Source of the DNA: Chryseobacterium ureilyticum
Lineage (GTDB): Bacteria > Bacteroidota > Bacteroidia > Flavobacteriales > Weeksellaceae
DNA length: 64,000 bases
NCBI RefSeq assembly: GCF_900156735.1
Contig: NZ_FTOL01000003.1
Location: forward strand, 310,001-374,000
Direction: 5' to 3'
Made by a program: the position numbers and the translations under genes. The stretch's first letter is position 1. Every line of letters begins with the position of its first letter. Positions 16,533 through 22,970 of the stretch are shown piece by piece. The notes below the pieces were generated by a model. It saw only the letters and a program-made list of their open reading frames with translations, had not been told where the DNA came from and ran no database searches.

Positions 16533-17087
16533 TTATTGTCCATAATCAATAAAAGAATTCTTATCTATAAATAAACGGAAGGTGGCTGGTGTAAGTTCTA
16601 TTTTTGTGATAGGGCTGTTGGCAATAGTGAGAATAGTTTTATCATGTGAGGTTTCTTCAGTAAATGATTTTCCTTTCAAACCAGTCTTTATTATACTTTT
16701 TAATGTTTGCAACGGTTCTGGAAATTCTATGAATACATTATCCAAATATTCAGTATTGGCTCCAAAGACAGTTTCTACACCATATTTAAAATCAAATTGT
16801 ATTTTCTTAATATCTTTTCTTTTAGAAGACTCTTTTTTTGTTTTTATTTCATAATCTACAATTCCTGTCCAGACAGGCAATGGGTTGGCATACTTTTCCT
16901 TGAAAATTATTATTAAAGTAGAAATTAATTCAGAGAGCGTGCATTTTAATAATAATTCCTCCAATACCTCTTCTTTATTTAAATTCTCCATTGCTTTGGG
17001 ATCATATTGTTGTTGATCTAATGCAGTAGCTCTGTATTGTTTTGGTGTTACATAATATAACACGTCATAATCTTCATCTGTGATCAT
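16533..17087 (-). CDS. Immunity-array protein, unknown family (paralogue 1)
   Basis: A 184-residue soluble acidic protein of unknown family. It is clearly paralogous to the product of 18790-19341: both open MITD-D-D-LYY-TP--YR, share KYAN, a central D-x-DY/DYEI, KDIKK/KDLKN-x-x-FDF, and end FIDKNSFIDYG or FINKNSFIDYG. A role as immunity protein against a polymorphic or contact-dependent toxin is inferred from the array alone. Its partner just upstream is an Imm35/YrhB-like gene, and the same pairing recurs at the paralogue. Confidence 0.6.
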   Translation of the reverse strand: MITDEDYDVLYYVTPKQYRATALDQQQYDPKAMENLNKEEVLEELLLKCTLSELISTLIIIFKEKYANPLPVWTGIVDYEIKTKKESSKRKDIKKIQFDFKYGVETVFGANTEYLDNVFIEFPEPLQTLKSIIKTGLKGKSFTEETSHDKTILTIANSPITKIELTPATFRLFIDKNSFIDYGQ

Positions 17088-17108
17088 TATTTCTCGATTT
17101 TATAGTTC
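17076..17108. repeat. Junction repeat of duplicated immunity module, copy 1
   Basis: 33 bases identical to 19330-19362. They cover the start of the 184-aa gene, the intergenic stretch and the end of the Imm35-like gene. This is direct evidence that the two-gene module was duplicated. Confidence 0.85.
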
Positions 17109-17393
17109 ATCATCATCTTCCCATTCTTCAGCATAGCCATGCTTGGTATAGGTACAATGTACTTCACCTGTTTCTGCATCTACAATAACAAATTGAGGGA
17201 TAGGTTCTTGATAACCTTCAAGGTAGTAAGTTACCACAAAAATATTCCTTATCTTATCTTCATACTTTCCATAATTTATCATTTTTTGTTCTTGATAATA
17301 AATCTCATCTTTCTCATCAATAGAAATATATTCTCTCTTGCGATCTTGTAAGTATTGTTTGACGATTTCTAATGCTTGTTCTTTTGTTATCAT
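17100..17393 (-). CDS. Imm35/YrhB-like immunity protein
   Basis: A 97-residue soluble protein with the pattern of the Imm35/YrhB family: MITKEQALEIVKQYLQDR, a central variable part, then FVIVDAETGEVHCT and a short acidic tail. Members of this family are found as immunity proteins of polymorphic toxin systems and as the E. coli heat-shock protein YrhB. The family assignment is by eye. A decayed second copy of this gene lies at 19341-19496. Confidence 0.68.
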   Translation of the reverse strand: MITKEQALEIVKQYLQDRKREYISIDEKDEIYYQEQKMINYGKYEDKIRNIFVVTYYLEGYQEPIPQFVIVDAETGEVHCTYTKHGYAEEWEDDDEL

Positions 17394-17421
17394 TATTAGT
17401 TTTTTAGGGGCAATTATAAAT

Positions 17422-17880
17422 TTAAAAAGGAATATTATTTTTTATTCTTCTTATACTTTCATTGATTAGCTCAGAGAAATTCCAGTTATTAGCCTTTAGT
17501 AGTGGCTGAGAGCCTTCTTGGGCTAAAAATGGCATCAGTAAATACACTTTTGGATCTGAACCTACTTCATCTAAAAGAATAATGTTATATATACTATCTA
17601 GAACACTAAATGCGAAAAAAGGTTTAGTGATTTTTTGACCAGCCATTTCTAAATCCTCTTTAGCATATTGTTGAAGTTCTACTATTCCTTCAATATCGTC
17701 AAATCCCCAATTATTAAAATCTCCAGCAAGGAATAAAAATTCTCTAAAAGCTTTAGGAAATTCTTTTCCTGCATTAAATGTTTGTTCAATCTTTTTGATC
17801 TTATCTAATGAAAACCCCTTGTTAATAAAACCATTTAATGAAGGATTCTCTTTTGTTTGTAGCAAATATTCGATATTCAT
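17422..17880 (-). CDS. SUKH-like (SMI1/KNR4-type) immunity protein
   Basis: A 152-residue soluble protein with features of the SUKH superfamily: FPKAFREFLFLAGDFNNWGFDDIEG (helix, then the loop after the conserved W/G), followed by a strand with FFAFSVLDSIYNIILLDE. It is divergent but similar in plan to its SUKH neighbour. SUKH proteins are common immunity proteins for nuclease and other toxins. No matching toxin gene is in the window. Confidence 0.62.
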   Translation of the reverse strand: MNIEYLLQTKENPSLNGFINKGFSLDKIKKIEQTFNAGKEFPKAFREFLFLAGDFNNWGFDDIEGIVELQQYAKEDLEMAGQKITKPFFAFSVLDSIYNIILLDEVGSDPKVYLLMPFLAQEGSQPLLKANNWNFSELINESIRRIKNNIPF

Positions 17881-17916
17881 ATATTATTTTACTCTAAGAT
17901 TATTTTCTTAGTGGGT

Positions 17917-18324
17917 TCAGAGTTCATCTATGGATCTTATCGCTAAGAAATCTTCCAGACTAGCATTGTAAAGTACAGGATTCATTTCATCATAACGGAA
18001 AAGATATATTTTTCCATTGTTATTAGAGCTTCCTGTGTTGATACAGATGATATGACCAACAGGAGTTGTTGCAAAAGGAAGGTATTCCCGGGGTATATGC
18101 TCTTCGGTAATCTGAAAACTATCGATATTTTCTTCCATTCGTGAATTTCCATATTTAATACTATCTAAATCATAGGAATCTTCGCCAATATCTAAAATAC
18201 CACCATTATATTTTAAATACAGTTTTTTAAGATTTTCAGGCATTTTAAAATTAAACTGATTTTCAATTTGCTGTATATCAGATAATGTAATACTTTGCTC
18301 TTGCTTTGTAATTTTCGTTTTCAT
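17917..18324 (-). CDS. SMI1/KNR4 (SUKH) family immunity protein
   Basis: A 135-residue protein with a clear SUKH domain: LSDIQQIENQFNFKMPENLKKLYLKYNGG, then LPFATTPVGHIICINTGSSNNNGKIYLFRYDE, and a closing helix (SLEDFLAIRSI). This is the strongest family call in the array. In bacteria such proteins usually protect against a toxin delivered by a neighbouring cell; here it would be an orphan or stock immunity gene. Confidence 0.85.
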   Translation of the reverse strand: MKTKITKQEQSITLSDIQQIENQFNFKMPENLKKLYLKYNGGILDIGEDSYDLDSIKYGNSRMEENIDSFQITEEHIPREYLPFATTPVGHIICINTGSSNNNGKIYLFRYDEMNPVLYNASLEDFLAIRSIDEL

Positions 18325-18361
18325 GATTAGGTAATAAGGAAGATTAAAAGTAAATAAATTT

Positions 18362-18793
18362 CTATGCCTCTAATTTCATGATTATTTTCTCAAACTCATT
18401 CTTCTGTATAATTTGGATCTCGTCGCTCATTCTTATAAAGAAATAATTCAAATGCTTACTTTCTATTGAAAATGCCGATATTTCATTAATATGTTTATCA
18501 TAAAACTGAAGTATATTGCTGATATATATAGTTTCTTCTATAGCTGGAATAAGTGTGATGTGAGGCGATTCATATTCTCCATCAATCTTAAATTCATCTT
18601 CAATTTTCAGAACTTCTAAAGATTGTTGAGTGGTCAATATCTGAAAAGTTTCTTCTCCTTTTAATATAATTGAATCTTCAAGAATATATTGAGTTTCATC
18701 TTCTAATAGAGCTATTCTATAGACACCATTAAAGGTTTTATCTTTTAATTCTGATAAATGTTTAATTTTCAATTTTTTAATTTTATTTTTCAA
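18362..18793 (-). CDS. Small protein of the immunity array, unknown family
   Basis: A 143-residue soluble protein with alternating predicted strands (VYRIALLEDETQYILEDSIIL, HITLIPAIEETIYISN) and a Lys-rich start. It contains no recognisable motif. The start overlaps the stop of the upstream 183-aa gene by four bases, so the two are translationally coupled, suggesting a common role. It does not occur beside the paralogue at 16533. Confidence 0.55.
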   Translation of the reverse strand: MKNKIKKLKIKHLSELKDKTFNGVYRIALLEDETQYILEDSIILKGEETFQILTTQQSLEVLKIEDEFKIDGEYESPHITLIPAIEETIYISNILQFYDKHINEISAFSIESKHLNYFFIRMSDEIQIIQKNEFEKIIMKLEA

Positions 18794-19341
18794 TATCTTC
18801 CGTAATCTATAAAAGAATTTTTATTGATAAACATGTGAAAGCTATTGCTTGTAATTTCAATTTTTTGAATCGGACTATTACTAATATAAAAAACAGTTTT
18901 GCTATTATTAAAGTCTTTATTTAAAACCTTTCCCTTAAGAGAAGCTACTATTGTATTTTCTAATTCTGGTAATACACTATCAAATTCTATGAATAAATTA
19001 TTAAGATAGTCTTTTTTAACATTAGCAATGTTTTTTACTTCATTTCTAAAATCAAATACTACGTTTTTTAGATCTTTTCTTAAAGGAGTCTGTGTCTTAG
19101 ATACTATATCATAATCAATGGTTATAAGCCAGATGTTTTGAGCGTTAGCATATTTGTTTTTAAAAACCTTTATTATTGTTTCAATAAATTCATATTTGGA
19201 GCATTTTAAAAGTTTTTGTTGCAATTGTTTTTTCTTTTCATAATTAAGAGATGCGTTAGGATCCTTACCACCATCTAGCTTAAATCTATATTTCTCAGGA
19301 GTTATATAGTACAGAAAATCTAAATCTTTATCTGTGATCAT
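18790..19341 (-). CDS. Immunity-array protein, unknown family (paralogue 2)
   Basis: A 183-residue paralogue of the product of 16533-17087, with the same opening (MITDKDLDFLYYITPEKYR) and the same end (FINKNSFIDYG). The middle has diverged considerably, as expected for immunity genes under diversifying selection. Its start codon overlaps the stop of the decayed Imm35-like remnant upstream by one base, mirroring the order of the intact pair at 16533-17393. Confidence 0.6.
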   Translation of the reverse strand: MITDKDLDFLYYITPEKYRFKLDGGKDPNASLNYEKKKQLQQKLLKCSKYEFIETIIKVFKNKYANAQNIWLITIDYDIVSKTQTPLRKDLKNVVFDFRNEVKNIANVKKDYLNNLFIEFDSVLPELENTIVASLKGKVLNKDFNNSKTVFYISNSPIQKIEITSNSFHMFINKNSFIDYGRY

Positions 19342-19362
19342 TATTTCTCGATTTTATAGTTC
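19330..19362. repeat. Junction repeat of duplicated immunity module, copy 2
   Basis: 33 bases identical to 17076-17108. It lies at the same place relative to the paralogous gene. Confidence 0.85.
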
Positions 19363-19496
19363 TTCTTCTCATTTTTCAGCGTTACCATAGGGCGTTGAGG
19401 TGAAAAAAATATGTATCCCTCTTCGGTATCTGTAATATATGCTCGATCTTGCAAGTATTGTTTGGCGATTTCCAATACTTGTTCTTTATCAATGCC
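19341..19496 (-). pseudogene. Decayed Imm35/YrhB-like gene
   Basis: Translating the minus strand gives KEQVLEIAKQYLQDR, nearly the same as the N-terminus of the intact Imm35-like protein at 17100. After that the central part is missing: the frame jumps to a short DTEEGYIFF piece. No ATG, GTG or TTG stands at the expected start (it reads ATT GAT AAA GAA). The old stop region is now out of frame, so reading runs on to a TAA overlapping the next ATG. It has lost its start, carries an internal deletion and is frameshifted. Confidence 0.75.
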
Positions 19497-19514
19497 TATG
19501 CCTTTCCCTATTTT

Positions 19515-19742
19515 TTACCAACCTTCTTCCCATATTTTAAAGGCTGTGGCTATTTTTTTCTCAATAAAAGTACTGAAATTTACCCGTAAGGATTTAATTT
19601 CTCTTTTATGATCATCAATGAGAGAATAGTCTGCCAGATAGACGGTTGGGTTGTTCCCTTCATCTCCTGAAACTTCTTTATTAGTGGTTGCCTGGAGCTT
19701 TTTTAAATATTCTATGCATCTAACAAAATGTACTATTTCCAA
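19515..19742 (-). CDS. Short protein of the immunity array, possibly a fragment
   Basis: A 75-residue soluble protein (MEIVHFVRCIEYLKKL... IATAFKIWEEGW) of unknown family. It overlaps the end of the upstream 160-aa gene by ten bases, which suggests coupling. The lack of a clear fold-sized domain leaves open that it is the C-terminal half of a longer gene broken by a frameshift near 19740. Confidence 0.4.
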   Translation of the reverse strand: MEIVHFVRCIEYLKKLQATTNKEVSGDEGNNPTVYLADYSLIDDHKREIKSLRVNFSTFIEKKIATAFKIWEEGW

Positions 19743-20215
19743 AATTCCTGAAAGAAATCCTTTTCAATTTTTAAAGCCTCTTCTTCAGTCATTTGAATTG
19801 TTTCTTTATTGCTTAAAACCTGTTTTACAAATTCAGGGTTAAGCTTTATATTGGGATATTTTTTTATATATTCAATGATGTACTGTGGCCATAACCATAT
19901 TCCATCAGTATAGATTGTATAGTAGGCTACAAAGCTTTTATCGTTGTAGTGATCCGTTTCAAATAAGGGATCTTTTGCATTTTCAACACATCCCATTAAA
20001 GGAATCACCATACTTCCCTTTTGTAAATACTCAAGTACTTTATCTTTATTGCCATCTATATGAGTATAGCTTGAAATAAGGTCATGAATACTTTCTGATA
20101 CAGGGTAATCATCATGTTCTTTTATAAATCCAAAATATTTCATATTACCAGAATGATTAAAGGTCGTTTTTATATTGTGAAAGGTATGGTATTCCAATCT
20201 TATTTTGGATATCAT
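19733..20215 (-). CDS. First gene of the immunity array, unknown family
   Basis: A 160-residue soluble protein without recognised family. It is rich in aromatic residues (YHTFHNI, YYTIYTDGIWLWPQYIIEYIKKYP) with an acidic C-terminal helix (TEEEALKIEKDFFQEFWK). The start is ATG at 20215. A hairpin at 20246-20262 lies 31 bases upstream, so either the array is read through it or it has a promoter I cannot see. Immunity function is inferred from position only. Confidence 0.5.
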   Translation of the reverse strand: MISKIRLEYHTFHNIKTTFNHSGNMKYFGFIKEHDDYPVSESIHDLISSYTHIDGNKDKVLEYLQKGSMVIPLMGCVENAKDPLFETDHYNDKSFVAYYTIYTDGIWLWPQYIIEYIKKYPNIKLNPEFVKQVLSNKETIQMTEEEALKIEKDFFQEFWK

Positions 20216-20234
20216 TTTTTTACAATGAGTTTGT

Positions 20235-20262
20235 AAAAAAATAAACCACAGATTTACTGTGG
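20235..20262 (-). terminator. Terminator-like hairpin before the immunity array
   Basis: On the minus strand CCACAG/CTGTGG arms (20246-20262) are followed by a T-run. It would stop transcripts coming from the WYL-type promoters upstream, 20 bases before the first array gene. Partial read-through would make the array damage-linked. Confidence 0.65.
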
Positions 20263-20422
20263 CTTATTGGTTATTAGTCAAGGTATTATTCTATCCAATA
20301 TTAGGAAAGAAGAGAATTGTTATTTTTTAGACATTGTTCTGGCTGTCCAGCATCTTGTGAATGGTGAATTCAAAGGAAATTGAGAATGTTTAATGAGATT
20401 GCTTGTGCGGATTATTGAGCTT

Positions 20423-20460
20423 TCAAGGTATTAGTGGACAGCGCAGAACTTGTCATATTT
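20423..20460 (-). promoter_or_regulatory. Decayed WYL-type promoter, copy f
   Basis: On the minus strand it reads ATGACAAGTTCTGCGC, close to copies b and c but one base short in the inner arm. The -7 element has decayed to TACCTTGA (20423-20430). It keeps the flank GCTGTCCACT found in copy d. The region downstream (to about 20340) also resembles the leader that follows copy b. Confidence 0.55.
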
Positions 20461-20470
20461 AGAAAATATA

Positions 20471-20641
20471 TTAGAATGTGTCTTCTTCGATTACATCATT
20501 TTCAAAATCTTTTCTGAAGAAGTTTTCAATGTCATTGAGATAATTTTCATAATCCATCTCAGCATTTTCGATATCGCTCCACTCAATGGTGTAAAGGTCC
20601 TCATTGAAGACTGTGTCGGTGTTGTGATCTGGTGTTTTCAT
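20471..20641 (-). CDS. Small acidic protein under WYL-type promoter
   Basis: A 56-residue protein starting MKTPDHNTDTVFNEDLYTIE. About a third of its residues are Asp or Glu and only three are Lys or Arg, so it is strongly acidic. There are no Cys, no signal peptide and no membrane segment. It could be a DNA-mimic inhibitor, an antitoxin or an adaptor; nothing identifies which. The frame stays open upstream to a TTG at 20719, but the ATG at 20641 is preferred because a separate short frame ends nine bases before it. It lies about 130 bases downstream of promoter copy b. Confidence 0.5.
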   Translation of the reverse strand: MKTPDHNTDTVFNEDLYTIEWSDIENAEMDYENYLNDIENFFRKDFENDVIEEDTF

Positions 20642-20649
20642 GTTTTGTG

Positions 20650-20700
20650 TTATGATTGGGTGTTGGTTATATTTTGAACACGCTTTTGGCTGTTCTGCAT
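20650..20700 (-). CDS. Possible leader peptide before the acidic protein
   Basis: A short frame of 16 codons (MQNSQKRVQNITNTQS, then stop) in the leader of the acidic-protein transcript. In the decayed duplicate near 20340 the equivalent place has a comparable ATG frame (MLDSQNNV, then stop), so the ATG and the following Asp/Asn-Ser-Gln are kept. It may be a translated leader, or chance. Confidence 0.25.
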   Translation of the reverse strand: MQNSQKRVQNITNTQS

Positions 20701-20768
20701 TAATGAATGGTGTATTCAAATGTTATCTGAGTTTTATGTTTATTATTTCTATGACTTTATTTATACTC

Positions 20769-20810
20769 CAAAAGTAGTAGGGAGAAGCGACAAAACTTGA
20801 CGTGTTAAAA
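20769..20810 (-). promoter_or_regulatory. WYL-type composite promoter, copy b (acidic protein)
   Basis: Plus-strand CGACA (20788-20792), five bases, TGACG (20798-20802). On the minus strand TTGTCGCTT, eight bases, then TACTTTTG (20769-20776). It aligns without gaps to copies a, c, d and e. Confidence 0.78.
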
Positions 20811-20874
20811 AAAGATTTTATTTTTTTTATTATAATCTTTGAAGCTTATATTGAACGTTTATAAGTTAAAAAGC

Positions 20875-21912
20875 TTATATTTTATTTTTGATGAGCTTCT
20901 GTACAATCTGATTCAGTGTTTCTCTATTATCATCAATATAGCTTAATCCGGCTTGTATAAGGTTTTCAATATTGGATCGTTTTACATTATCCATTGCAGG
21001 AGAAGCATTTTTCAGAGATGGATTCAAACGATAATAATTCTTTTGATTTCTTAAACCTAAAGTTTGGAACATTTGAGCCAGTTGATAATCCACTGTTTCC
21101 GCATTGGCAGACATCAGAATATCAATAATTGGGTTTACCCAGCCTATTTTTCCTGCTTTTTCCAGTTTTTTAAAAGAATAAGATTTGGCTTCAATTCCCG
21201 TTCCGATTGAGATGATAATCATATCATTCACGCTGGGATGGTTCGTTTTCTGATGATTTTTTAAAACCTCTGCAAAAGGTATTTTTCTTGCCTCTGCGTA
21301 AGCGCAAAGTGCCGGATTATTTGCAAACATACCACCGTCAATCAGGCTGAAAATCTGCCCGTACATCGATTTGATCTGTACCGGGCTAAAATAAGTGGGT
21401 GCTGCTGAAGTTGCTCTGCAAATATCCTTTACATAAAAATTGTCAGTGCTGAGATGAGCTTCCCAAGAGTTGAAAAGCTTAGCTCTTCTGTTTTCTATAT
21501 CATAACTTGTTATTAAACAGGGTTTTATTAATTCTTTTAGTTCCAGATTTCCAAAAAAGTCGTTCAGGTTTTTTTGAAGTGCTTCCTGAGAAATCTTTTC
21601 ATTCAACAATCCGAATGGATTCACCAGTTTTTCCCAAAAAGAAACCTGGAAGATATCACCGCCTTTTTCAGCGTACAGTTCTAATCCCTTTTGAATAGAA
21701 TACTTTGCTTTACGCAATTCGTCAGGACACAGAATAATAGATGCGATCAGACCTCCTGTGCTGCTGCCAGCTACCAAATCAAAATAATCTCCAAGCTTGG
21801 CACTCGGTTTATCATAATACTGGAGCTGTTCTTCTATGTAGCGTAGAATAATACAAGTGATAATTCCTCTTATTCCGCCTCCGTCTAAAGAAAGAATGGT
21901 TGTCTTTTTCAT
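20875..21912 (-). CDS. Patatin-like phospholipase
   Basis: A 345-residue soluble lipase-like protein. The Ser-Asp dyad of patatins is complete: oxyanion loop DGGGIRG (residues 10-16), nucleophile Ser51 in GSSTGG and Asp192 in DGGMFANNP. There is no signal peptide, so it should act from the cytosol on the inner membrane, like CapV-type effectors. Its promoter (copy c) belongs to the WYL-linked set, about 130 bases upstream, leaving a long leader. No cyclic-nucleotide synthase (CD-NTase) lies nearby, so a classical CBASS effector role is not supported. Damage-triggered membrane attack or lipid repair are both possible. Confidence 0.88.
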   Translation of the reverse strand: MKKTTILSLDGGGIRGIITCIILRYIEEQLQYYDKPSAKLGDYFDLVAGSSTGGLIASIILCPDELRKAKYSIQKGLELYAEKGGDIFQVSFWEKLVNPFGLLNEKISQEALQKNLNDFFGNLELKELIKPCLITSYDIENRRAKLFNSWEAHLSTDNFYVKDICRATSAAPTYFSPVQIKSMYGQIFSLIDGGMFANNPALCAYAEARKIPFAEVLKNHQKTNHPSVNDMIIISIGTGIEAKSYSFKKLEKAGKIGWVNPIIDILMSANAETVDYQLAQMFQTLGLRNQKNYYRLNPSLKNASPAMDNVKRSNIENLIQAGLSYIDDNRETLNQIVQKLIKNKI

Positions 21913-22041
21913 GTGATATTTTTAATTGTTTTTTTTAAGAATACATGTAGTGTTGAATCAATGGAATCTATTGTTTATTAAAAAAAATATTTTATTTTAA
22001 ACGGTTGATTTTCATTGTCTTTTGGCTGTTTTCTTATAAAT

Positions 22042-22080
22042 CAAAGATAGGACGGAGAAGCGACAGAACTTGACGCATTA
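22042..22080 (-). promoter_or_regulatory. WYL-type composite promoter, copy c (patatin)
   Basis: Plus-strand CGACA (22061-22065), five bases, TGACG (22071-22075). On the minus strand CTGTCGCTT, eight bases, then TATCTTTG (22042-22049). The 21913-22205 gap holds this element and otherwise only AT-rich sequence. Confidence 0.78.
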
Positions 22081-22205
22081 TATAAAATCGATTAAAAATT
22101 TTAAAAAAAAATAACTCTGAAAATGAATAGTTTACATTTTGTATTTATGAATTTTCTTTCAATAAAATTGAGTTGGAAAATAACACTGCCAAAGGTTCTG
22201 TTTTG

Positions 22206-22706
22206 TTATAATACAACATATCCGGATTTATCTCTGGTCATCTTTATAAATGCTCTCCAGCTGGTTTTTATCAATCCTTTTTTTGATGGAATATTTTTCT
22301 TTTCAAAATGAGGCAAATCTTTGAAGGTTTTCCAGTTTCCGCCCCAGTCCCAGCCATGTCTGGCGAATATTTTTACACATTCATACCAATCGGCAACTTT
22401 ATCATTATCCCAGTCTTTTACAGTGTCCCAACTTGCTGTTTTTCCATCAATCATAAGGCAAATATCTACCGCAAGTCCGTAATTGTGGATACTTTGCCCA
22501 GCTTTTGCGTTTGTTACCTTTTTTCCTGAAGTAATTCTTCCGATGGCATATAATTTTTCCTGTTCCTCAAAAGATCTTAATCCTTGAGTAATTCTGATTT
22601 TTGCTCTTCCTGTAAGCGCATCATCACATTCCTTAATGATTTGCTTCATTTCATCCCTTACAAACGGATGGAGCTTCTGAATTCTTTCGAGTGTTACTTT
22701 GTCCAT
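22206..22706 (-). CDS. M15-family peptidase, endolysin-like (L-Ala-D-Glu peptidase type)
   Basis: A 166-residue peptidoglycan peptidase resembling phage L-alanyl-D-glutamate endopeptidases. The zinc site is visible: His74 and Asp81 in SIHNYGLAVDI, and His133 in the segment WGGNWKTFKDLPHFE, which is the typical endolysin ending. The N-terminal segment ITQGLRSFEEQEKLY is also typical. There is no signal peptide, so the enzyme would need another way to reach the wall, as endolysins do. It is preceded by two WYL-type promoters (copies d and e). A role in damage-induced lysis or wall remodelling is inferred. Confidence 0.9.
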   Translation of the reverse strand: MDKVTLERIQKLHPFVRDEMKQIIKECDDALTGRAKIRITQGLRSFEEQEKLYAIGRITSGKKVTNAKAGQSIHNYGLAVDICLMIDGKTASWDTVKDWDNDKVADWYECVKIFARHGWDWGGNWKTFKDLPHFEKKNIPSKKGLIKTSWRAFIKMTRDKSGYVVL

Positions 22707-22725
22707 AATTTTTATTGCTTTGAGA

Positions 22726-22768
22726 CAAAAGTAGGAGTGGACAGCGTCAAAAATTGTCGTGTTTTAAT
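22726..22768 (-). promoter_or_regulatory. WYL-type composite promoter, copy d (M15 peptidase, proximal)
   Basis: Plus-strand CGTCA (22745-22749), five bases, TGTCG (22755-22759). On the minus strand TTGACGCTG, eight bases, then TACTTTTG (22726-22733), 20 bases before the peptidase ATG. Confidence 0.78.
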
Positions 22769-22815
22769 ATAAATTGATTGGCAAGAAGTATTTTTTAAGG
22801 AAATGTTTTTGAAAA

Positions 22816-22858
22816 CAAAGCTATAAGGCTAATGCGACAAAAGATGTCGTGTTTTAAA
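22816..22858 (-). promoter_or_regulatory. WYL-type composite promoter, copy e (between M15 peptidase and umuC)
   Basis: Plus-strand CGACA (22835-22839), five bases, TGTCG (22845-22849), a perfect inverted repeat. On the minus strand TTGTCGCAT, eight bases, then TAGCTTTG (22816-22823). Because the repeat is symmetric it might also influence the plus-strand polymerase gene. Confidence 0.78.
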
Positions 22859-22970
22859 ATATTATCCATTTGTTTTTCAGATTGTTAAATATGGTGTTAA
22901 AACTTGATTAAAGGAAGATTTTATTCTTTAAAAACGATAATTTTGTACATATATTTCCAATACAATCATC

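Noticed and set aside
20450..20677. Plus-strand frame of 75 codons opposite the acidic small protein
   Set aside because: It is antisense to the acidic protein and across the decayed promoter; the minus-strand frame has the better promoter and composition.
20875..21912. Patatin as a CBASS (CapV) effector
   Set aside because: No CD-NTase, Cap2 or Cap3 gene is nearby; the shared WYL-type promoter explains its context better.
22123..22311. Plus-strand frame of 62 codons before the M15 peptidase end
   Set aside because: It overlaps the M15 coding region in antisense and has the Phe/Leu-rich composition of translated AT-rich DNA.
22921..22957. ACGATAATTTTGTAC before umuC as a sixth functional WYL site
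   Set aside because: The arms are too short and mismatched and the -7 box is not at the N8 distance seen in the other five copies.
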